Source: Conchocele bisecta (taxonomy: Eukaryota; Mollusca; Bivalvia; Lucinida; Thyasiridae). From it: 64,000 nt of DNA. Below are positions 58,933 to 64,000 of the stretch, in pieces. The stretch spans positions 33,662,462 to 33,726,461 of the forward strand of contig CM055271.1 in NCBI GenBank assembly GCA_029237695.1, read 5' to 3'. How positions within the stretch are numbered: the stretch's first letter is position 1; each line of letters starts with the position of its first letter. The translations under genes and the position numbers were made by a program. Under the pieces are notes generated by a model. The model was not told where the DNA came from, did not search any database, and saw only the letters and a program-made list of their open reading frames with translations.

Positions 58933-59363
58933 TTAAAATCTCGATTGGATATAGTAGCCGACGAGACCCACCACACCCATTCCCACGACGATGAACGCGA
59001 TCTCGTGGTCTTTTTGGGCCTCTGACGGTACATAGAAATCTGAAAGTTGGGGCTCGCGATCCATTGGATCGAGACTTTTGTGCGGATATGCCAGCGCGTA
59101 CTCGCGGTTGGCTTCTTCAACGTTCTGGAAAGTTTGCGCGGCGTGATTCTCACGGCGAGCTCTTCGTTGACCCAGTCCAGATGGGCGGTTCGTTTTTTCG
59201 ACCACGCTTCCTTTGCGCTATTGAGTTGTTCTACAGCTAAATCGTGACGCTTGCGCTCCTCATCCACGTCCGATTTTCCTATTTTTGAGAATATAAAGTT
59301 GCTACCGCTGAACGCCAATGCGTTTACAAGTGCACCACCTATCATTATTCCGATCGAAACCAT
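58933..59363 (-). pseudogene. Two-transmembrane conserved element protein, one frameshift
   Basis: The N-terminal part reads from ATG 59363: a hydrophobic, glycine/alanine-rich segment (IGIMIGGALVNALAFSG), then a charged helix (ERKRHDLAVEQLNSAKEAWS). Near 59155-59165 the sensible reading moves to another frame, which gives an acidic middle and a C-terminal hydrophobic segment IAFIVVGMGVVGLVGYYI ending at 58933. In the original frame the tail becomes an implausible basic, tryptophan-rich run to 58920, which is why a frameshift is inferred. The gene abuts the next one with no gap. Proteins of this shape recur beside the ATPase and capsid genes in related elements as far as I recall; a virion or membrane role is a guess. 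Confidence 0.65.
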
Positions 59364-59597
59364 TTATTTCCATATATTAGCTGGTAGAATTCCAGCTTTA
59401 ACTAGATAATCTCGGGTCCCAACTGCGCCCGTTACACCTAAGGTCACGAGCCCTACGTCTCTCACAGTAAAGTCCAATTTGGGAGCGGGCCCTCCTAAGA
59501 CCATCTTTCCTGCTCGAGAATACACGATACTGAGACCCGATATCACTACGGCGTGATAAAGCGCATTCACTATCATTTTACCATCTTGTTCAGCCAT
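59364..59597 (-). CDS. Small membrane protein, 77 residues
   Basis: The frame is intact from ATG 59597 to a stop that directly abuts the next start at 59363. It has two hydrophobic stretches, MIVNALYHAVVISGLSIVYS (about residues 8-27) and VGLVTLGVTGAVGT (about 49-62), and ends with the short motif VKAGILPANI. It belongs to the packed integrase-capsid block, so it is most likely expressed with it. Possible roles are a minor virion component or membrane-acting protein; nothing in the sequence decides this. Confidence 0.65.
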   Translation of the reverse strand: MAEQDGKMIVNALYHAVVISGLSIVYSRAGKMVLGGPAPKLDFTVRDVGLVTLGVTGAVGTRDYLVKAGILPANIWK

Positions 59598-59605
59598 TGT
59601 TATAA

Positions 59606-60136
59606 TTATTGCATATAAAAGGGGTCGCGATCAATGTTTAAATGGGGCGCATCCAAATTCAACATTGTTGATGATTGGTGTTTCGTAACTTTCTTCTGAA
59701 CACTGGCTGGTTGTTTTTTCGGGTATTTCCACACGCACAGGGCACCAACAACTGCCAGACTACCACCAACAAACCAACTCCAATTCGTGAATTGGGGTTC
59801 AGTCCAACTCCAACGGGAGTTGGTATTGGGTGACAAATTCAAAGAATTTGGGTGTGCTTCTAATTCGTGAATTGGGGGTGTTGTTGTACTCAACACTGTT
59901 GAACCCGATTGCTCTGTCTTCAGATGTTTTGCTGTCTCCGTCCCCGATCTCGATTGCAGTTTAGCCTCTCGAAGCTCGGCGAGTATTTTATCTTGTTTAA
60001 CTTTTCGGGTGGCTGCCGCCGCCCGCCCAGCTGCCTGTCTTTTGGGATTTTTTATATGCGGTATGTCATCCAGTGGCGGAGTTGGAACAATCTGGTTCAA
60101 CTCCGTCACTCTCGTGTGTGTGTCTTGTGTCATCAT
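59606..60136 (-). CDS. Single-pass membrane protein with basic N-terminus, 176 residues
   Basis: It starts at ATG 60136, overlapping the end of the upstream gene by 71 bases in another frame, and ends 8 bases before the next start. A proline-rich N-terminus leads to a lysine/arginine/alanine segment (NPKRQAAGRAAAATRKVKQ, about residues 30-48), which could bind nucleic acid. A low-complexity serine/threonine/asparagine linker follows, then one transmembrane segment, SWFVGGSLAVVGALCVW, around residues 119-135. The tail carries KKVTKHQ and ends DRDPFYMQ. The frame is intact. The layout suggests a virion protein that links DNA or capsid to a membrane, but that is inference. Confidence 0.65.
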   Translation of the reverse strand: MMTQDTHTRVTELNQIVPTPPLDDIPHIKNPKRQAAGRAAAATRKVKQDKILAELREAKLQSRSGTETAKHLKTEQSGSTVLSTTTPPIHELEAHPNSLNLSPNTNSRWSWTEPQFTNWSWFVGGSLAVVGALCVWKYPKKQPASVQKKVTKHQSSTMLNLDAPHLNIDRDPFYMQ

Positions 60137-60803
60137 TTATAATATTAGAGCTTATAGTTCGTGGGCATATATGTCCAAATTGACAGTGTTTACCCGTGGT
60201 CAACGCGGTTGTCAGTGGAGCTAAGTACATTCCAAACTTGTGATAAATTGAGCAGCATGCCGTTCTAAGAGTGTGTCCTATAAAAGGGTCAGTCTCTAGA
60301 TCGTGAATCAACCCTTCGGTGTTTGGTATAGGGAGAAGTATACTAACGGTGGTAGCGTACAAATGAATAGCCGCCGATCCAAGAGTTTTTGTCATCTCTG
60401 CTCCCAATTTGGATTCGTATCGCGCATACATTTTATCCACCTGACAAACTGAGAGACGCCTACCTAGATAATGCTCCGATTGTCCCCCAGCAACCAGCGC
60501 AGCTAGACGCTCGCGTCGCGCCGCATTTTCATTCGGAGTCGTTGCACTCAACCCAATACCAACTGCCGTTGGAGTTGGAGTTGATCCCGTTTGCTCTGTC
60601 GGATCATTATTCTCGGCAGTCGGAGTTGAGGTTTCTTCCATTAGCTGATCGAGAAGTTCGTCGCAGTTCATTTTTCTTAAAATTAATTTAACTGTTCTAA
60701 CAAGTCTCATCACTTTAACATATTGCCAAGCGCACCACCCGATACTTATGATCATCATTATGCTCGCAACAAAGCTCGCAGCGGAGCACCAAATTGTTAA
60801 CAT
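60066..60803 (-). CDS. Conserved element protein with N-terminal membrane anchor, 245 residues
   Basis: The start is ATG 60803. Residues 4-27 form a hydrophobic segment (about FVASIMMIISIGWCAW at its core). An acidic low-complexity linker rich in T, E, N and P spans about 55-90. A compact domain follows, with the stretches YLGRRLSVCQVDKMYARYE, LGAEMTKTLGSAAIHLYAT and FGMYLAPLTTALTTGKHCQF. The C-terminal 30 or so residues are polar and overlap the next gene, so the ancestral stop may have been earlier. I recognise the middle domain as recurring in related invertebrate and fish elements next to the ATPase, without a known function. The frame is intact. Confidence 0.7.
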   Translation of the reverse strand: MLTIWCSAASFVASIMMIISIGWCAWQYVKVMRLVRTVKLILRKMNCDELLDQLMEETSTPTAENNDPTEQTGSTPTPTAVGIGLSATTPNENAARRERLAALVAGGQSEHYLGRRLSVCQVDKMYARYESKLGAEMTKTLGSAAIHLYATTVSILLPIPNTEGLIHDLETDPFIGHTLRTACCSIYHKFGMYLAPLTTALTTGKHCQFGHICPRTISSNIINDDTRHTHESDGVEPDCSNSATG

Positions 60804-60937
60804 TGTTAACCATTGTTAAGCATTTGTTAAACATTTGTTCAGTATTTGTTCAGCATTATTCAGCAATTGCTAAGCATTGTTAAGCATTGCAATAGCTTAT
60901 TACTTTGCAATTTTCCTAATTTTTTCAAAATTATTAA
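60804..60937. repeat. Short imperfect repeats upstream of the 245-residue gene
   Basis: Between the ATPase stop and the next start, on the minus strand, the sequence repeats variants of AACAATGCTTAAC and AACAAATGCTGAAC about seven times (mainly 60790-60895). The run includes the start codon of the downstream gene, so slippage there would alter its 5' end. It may be a promoter or just a simple repeat. Confidence 0.5.
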
Positions 60938-61597
60938 TTAATTGATAACTTTATAAGCAGTTGGTTGATCAGTCTTTAGCAGAAGCTTGGAGTGCTTAGT
61001 TTCGGAAAGCATCTGTCGAACCTCCAGGCGCTCCTCGCGCGTTGGGATAACGTCATTCTCTCTAAGACAGTCATCGAATGAGTCTCGGTCCTTGCAGTGA
61101 AAGAGGGCGATCCATTTCGTTTGCTCGTGCAGATCCTTGAGGACGGCGTTGTATTTTTGAGTGGAGATCCATACGCTTTGCCTCGCATGGCGGCCAGAAA
61201 ATGCGAGCTCGGAGAGCATGTCCTTCTTTTTGGTCATCGCCGCCTTGGCTGAGCAATCATCAATCACATATAGGGTTGGCTCACCCTGAAATATTTGGTA
61301 TAAACCACGCAACCAATCGTGAAGCCTATCACCGGGGTCAATAACGTATACCTCAGGATCAGTCCATATCTAAGGGCGCCGCTGATAAGTATCGTTGTGC
61401 CGCACAGTGGGACACAGGATCACAATGTGACGAAAAGCATCGCGGTAGGAGCCCTCTAGTAAGTTGAGGATGAAAACCGTTTTTCCACATCCTGTCTGCC
61501 CACATATTATGGCAGAGTGGGCATCTCCAATCGTGAATTGGTATTGATATTTAATTAATTCTTTAGAATTAGTAGATCGCTGATACGTATCAACCAT
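60938..61597 (-). pseudogene. FtsK/HerA-type DNA-packaging ATPase, one in-frame TAG
   Basis: The gene starts at ATG 61597, eight bases inside the end of the capsid gene, and reads in one frame to 60938 with a single TAG at 61372-61370. Before the stop is Walker A GQTGCGKT (residues 33-40). After it come Walker B TLYVIDDCSA, the ELAFSGRHARQSVWIST segment, which fits the sensor/arginine-finger region, and a C-terminus ending TDQPTAYKVIN. At about 220 codons it has the usual size for packaging ATPases of this virus class (A32-like). These motors pump the genome into the capsid. The only defect is one point nonsense change, so the lesion looks recent relative to the polymerase. Confidence 0.9.
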
Positions 61598-62864
61598 CTT
61601 CTATGTTGAGTTGTGCGTCTGTAATTATATATAAGTACACGTTCAATGGCCCGGCTCCGTCCGCCTCTTTGGTTATCTGGATCGTCGCACCCTCACTAGC
61701 GTTCTCAACTTGGCGTCCGCTACCGTGTATTTGGTCATCGTCGCTGGCTCGCATGTCTAGCCATAACGCGTATTTGGTATTCAGGAACTCCGCGAGGGAG
61801 ACGGCCGAGAGCTGCAGGTCTTTGGCAACTGCTGCAACCTCCGGAGAGCGCTTAGAGCCGGCAGCAAACTGCTTTCTTACTTCGTCCCACTGCTGGTGCG
61901 CGCGAAGACCCGCACTGTAGAGTTGATTGGGTACTCCCTCGATCGTCACCTCTACCTTCGTGATTTTGGGGTTATAGAATTTGTCGGTTTTTCTAACACC
62001 GAACGCGAACCGAGCCTCCTCGAACAGCATCAGTATACCTGTCATCGAGCGGGCGGGTACGTTGACGTTAATATTCCACAATGTGTCGCCTTTGTCTTTC
62101 GTCATCTTGCGATGGCGAAGAACTCGGTCGTAAAGTATGGCAACGCGCCCGGCGTACTGGGTTCTGACCAATCGCGCGAGTTCGGGCATCGTGACCATGT
62201 CGTACTCCAGCGAAACATTATCGATCGTATACGTCGATAACATGTCGCTGGTTATGAGAACTCGGCCGTAGTCGTTGAACGTTAGTTCGTATTCGAGGCG
62301 GTCAGCCAAAGCGCTCTGATAGTAGGGCATGTGACTCTCCAGCAACTCAAAGTCGAGCGGAATGTAGAAGCGGTTGCCGTAAGCACCCGCGACCGCATTG
62401 TCACTCGCATTGTTATCTGGCTTGTTAGCAGCCCCGATTCTAAGTCTGGTTACGTTCTTATTTTTGCTGGTGTCAATACCCTGATAGACGGCGTTTTCGC
62501 GCTCTTATGCCGTCTTCCACAGGTCCTGATAGCAATGGTAGACGTCGCTGTCGTCGATCGACATCACCTCATTACCAGAAATCTTTATCATAGTCTTCCT
62601 GACTATGGCGCGACCAAGGTTCTGAACGACGGTTCGGTCCGCGTCCGTCGACGTCAGCGAAATAGTGAAAGCGAGGCGAACAGTCCCCGGCACAATGACG
62701 TCGTTAGCTCCGAGGTTGGGGAAGCGGACCAAGAGCTGCTGGTTCTGGTCGATCGTCGATGGGTTGTTCGTAATAACGACACTCTGTCTCACGCCTTTTG
62801 CCCCGAGGGGCTCACGCAGTCTGCGGTATGGATTGAGTTTGTGACCGTATTGACTCGAAGACAT
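61590..62864 (-). pseudogene. Major capsid protein, one in-frame TAA
   Basis: The gene starts at ATG 62864 and stays in one frame to a TGA at 61590, interrupted only by a TAA at 62507-62505. Recognisable stretches of the capsid family of these elements lie on both sides: before the stop, VRQSVVITNNPSTIDQNQQL and ISGNEVMSIDDSDVYHCY; after it, YYQSALADRLEYELTFNDY, LYDRVLRHRKM and HGSGRQVENASEGATIQIT. At roughly 424 codons it fits a double jelly-roll capsid protein, which would build the hexameric capsomers of an icosahedral shell; the fold is inferred from the family, not seen. The end overlaps the ATPase start by eight bases. It is the first gene of the minus-strand block and diverges from the long plus-strand gene 66 bases away. 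Confidence 0.88.
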
Positions 62865-62930
62865 AATTAATTTTATTGAAACTATTAAACCTGTCTTGTT
62901 TTGTCTTTAATATAATAATAATTATTAAAG
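62865..62930. promoter_or_regulatory. Divergent promoter region between capsid and long plus-strand gene
   Basis: The 66-base AT-rich spacer contains TTTAATATAATAATAATTAT just before the plus-strand ATG and TTAATTTTATTG next to the capsid start. Both genes start at its edges, so it should drive late-type structural genes in both directions; this is inferred from layout. Confidence 0.5.
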
Positions 62931-64000
62931 ATGGCTGGTCTCGATATTGGCATGGACGAATTCGATCGCACTACGGGCGACCGAGACGATTACCTCGATG
63001 ATGATGATTATGATGATGATTATGTTGATGATTATGTTGATGATACCTATCCATATAGCCGCGGAGAGGGCTTGGACGGTGATGACTACTTCGATAATGA
63101 GGACGAAACGTCCTTCATAGAGCATCCGCCCGAGGCGAGTACACATTTCGAAACGTGGGAGGCCAAATCCAAAACTCCGGCATGGGCGGGCGGTCGCAAG
63201 ATTGCTGAGGGGATCTCCAAGAATGAGCTGGCGTCTACCGAGGTAACGGATGCTCTGGTGAAACGGTGGAAGAGTATAGTGTCTAAACGGAACATTGATG
63301 CCCCGTTGCAGTTCCGCAGCACTAAAAGAGGAGACCTGTGGGTTAAATGGGGCAATACCTGGAAGTTACTGACGTACAAGAACGACCCAAAAAAGTTCCT
63401 CAGCGCCTCTTCATTGAAGCGTATGGAGTAGTACTCCTCGCTCGAGCTCTCGGAGTGCTCGACGACATTCGGGCGCCGCTGCCTACAAAAATGGTAAAAA
63501 CCCTACAGTCTACCGACGAAACGATGGCGAAGACGGCCGCCACTATATAAACGATCGAGCTCAGCGAGATCCCTCGCGTAGCCACCGACGTTATTAACAC
63601 GATTGAAACCACGGTCAACGAAATAAACGGCACGAAGTATGACCCACCATTACCTCTTCGCGAACTCCGGGGACTCGATAAGGTTCTGCAAACAACTCGG
63701 GGCGAACTAGTCAATAACCTATGCAAACTCTCAGCGCTGGACAAACATATCGCTCGAGAAGAAAGAAAAATAAAGGAAGCACGGGGCGATAGAGAATCTA
63801 CCGAACGGATCAACAAACTCCTGCGGTCGTTGCGGGACGAAAGAGAAGCTCGATTGGAGGCTGCCTCGACTAACCGTGAGACGCTTTCCGGTCAATTAAG
63901 TCGGAGCCACGAAACAATCTCGAGGGTCCTGCACGAGGACACTACACTCGGTGCGCGTATTCGCACTCTGTTCAGAGAGAAGGGCGTCACGATAATAACC
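62931..64000 (+). pseudogene. Long acidic/coiled-coil element protein, frameshift plus stop, runs off the window
   Basis: The first frame (62931-63431) begins with an extremely acidic D/Y-rich stretch (DDYLDDDDYDDDYVDDYVDD, about residues 19-38), then a lysine/tryptophan-rich region (TKRGDLWVKWGNTWKLLTY). Near 63390-63425, close to a run of six A, the sense moves to another frame (ARALGVLDDIRAPLPTK). A TAA follows at 63548-63550, after which that frame is open to the window edge with long charged helices (LRSLRDEREARLEAASTNRE, RTLFREKG). The same arrangement of a long plus-strand protein opposite the capsid gene is familiar in related elements. A structural or virion-core role is plausible but unproven. 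The 3' end is missing. Confidence 0.75.

Larger units (their letters stand above)
52700..64000. mobile_element. Endogenous Polinton/Maverick-like (adintovirus/PLV-class) DNA virus element, right end outside window
   Basis: The block holds the hallmark set of this class: protein-primed family B polymerase, DDE integrase, FtsK/HerA packaging ATPase and major capsid protein, with small membrane-protein genes between them. Such elements replicate by protein priming, package DNA with the ATPase into an icosahedral capsid and integrate with the integrase. Genes are tightly packed and arranged polymerase (+), integrase to capsid (-), then a long protein (+). The left edge is placed near 52.7 kb because recognisable element genes and promoter-like repeats begin just after it; no terminal inverted repeat can be shown because the right end is missing. 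Most large genes are broken, so this is an old insertion and not an active virus. It could also be two adjacent elements, given the base-composition change near 57.6 kb. Confidence 0.88.

Noticed and set aside
58920..59150. Basic tryptophan-rich tail of the frame starting at 59363
   Set aside because: The other frame gives a plausible conserved-looking tail with a membrane segment, so this tail is a frameshift product.

Overview
The window reads as an invertebrate nuclear contig, most likely from a bivalve mollusc. About 52.6 kb of AT-rich DNA is packed with short non-autonomous inverted-repeat elements (MITEs), has almost no long open frames, and carries tRNA-derived SINE and CCTATCAACAGC-type dispersed fragments that I associate with bivalve genomes. 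There are no bacterial operons, rRNA genes, intact tRNAs or CRISPR arrays. The species assignment is inference.

Bases 1 to about 52,600 are a mosaic of at least fifteen repeat families, lettered here so copies can be cross-referenced. The main ones are A (CAAGGTG..ATGATCACGTGG ends, TA flanks), B (TAGAGAATAGTAGGTTAGTG ends, often with a second palindrome nested inside), C (AAAGGTACATGCCCAC ends, TTAA flanks), D (CCGTTTCACTAAACTTC ends), E (TCTGTTTCACGAAA ends), F (ACCGCCTGCGTTAA ends), G (TTTCACCAACATTGCAAAG ends) and H (arrays of TCTCCTAATTAGGAGA). Several are inserted into one another, which orders their activity. A decayed mariner-like transposon lies at 23.39-24.82 kb. The only convincing host coding sequence is a minus-strand exon at 28,766-29,463, tightly bracketed by two MITEs; a second candidate exon is at 33,421-33,746.

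From about 52.7 kb to the right edge lies a different object: an endogenous double-stranded DNA virus-like element of the Polinton/Maverick, adintovirus and polinton-like virus class. It encodes a C2H2 zinc-finger/coiled-coil protein, a protein-primed family B DNA polymerase with OTU-like and endonuclease-like N-terminal parts, a DDE retroviral-type integrase, four small membrane or conserved proteins, an FtsK/HerA-type packaging ATPase, a major capsid protein, and the start of a long acidic/coiled-coil protein that runs off the window. Integrase to capsid form a tightly packed minus-strand block with overlapping or abutting frames. The polymerase points the other way on the left, and the last gene diverges from the capsid gene on the right.

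The element is a fossil. All of its large genes carry in-frame stops or frameshifts, roughly one per kilobase, while several small frames remain open. Its left (polymerase) part is visibly AT-rich and its right (integrase-capsid) part is visibly GC-richer, with the change at about 57.6 kb, so it may be chimeric or two elements side by side. The right terminal repeat is not in the window, so the termini cannot be proven here.
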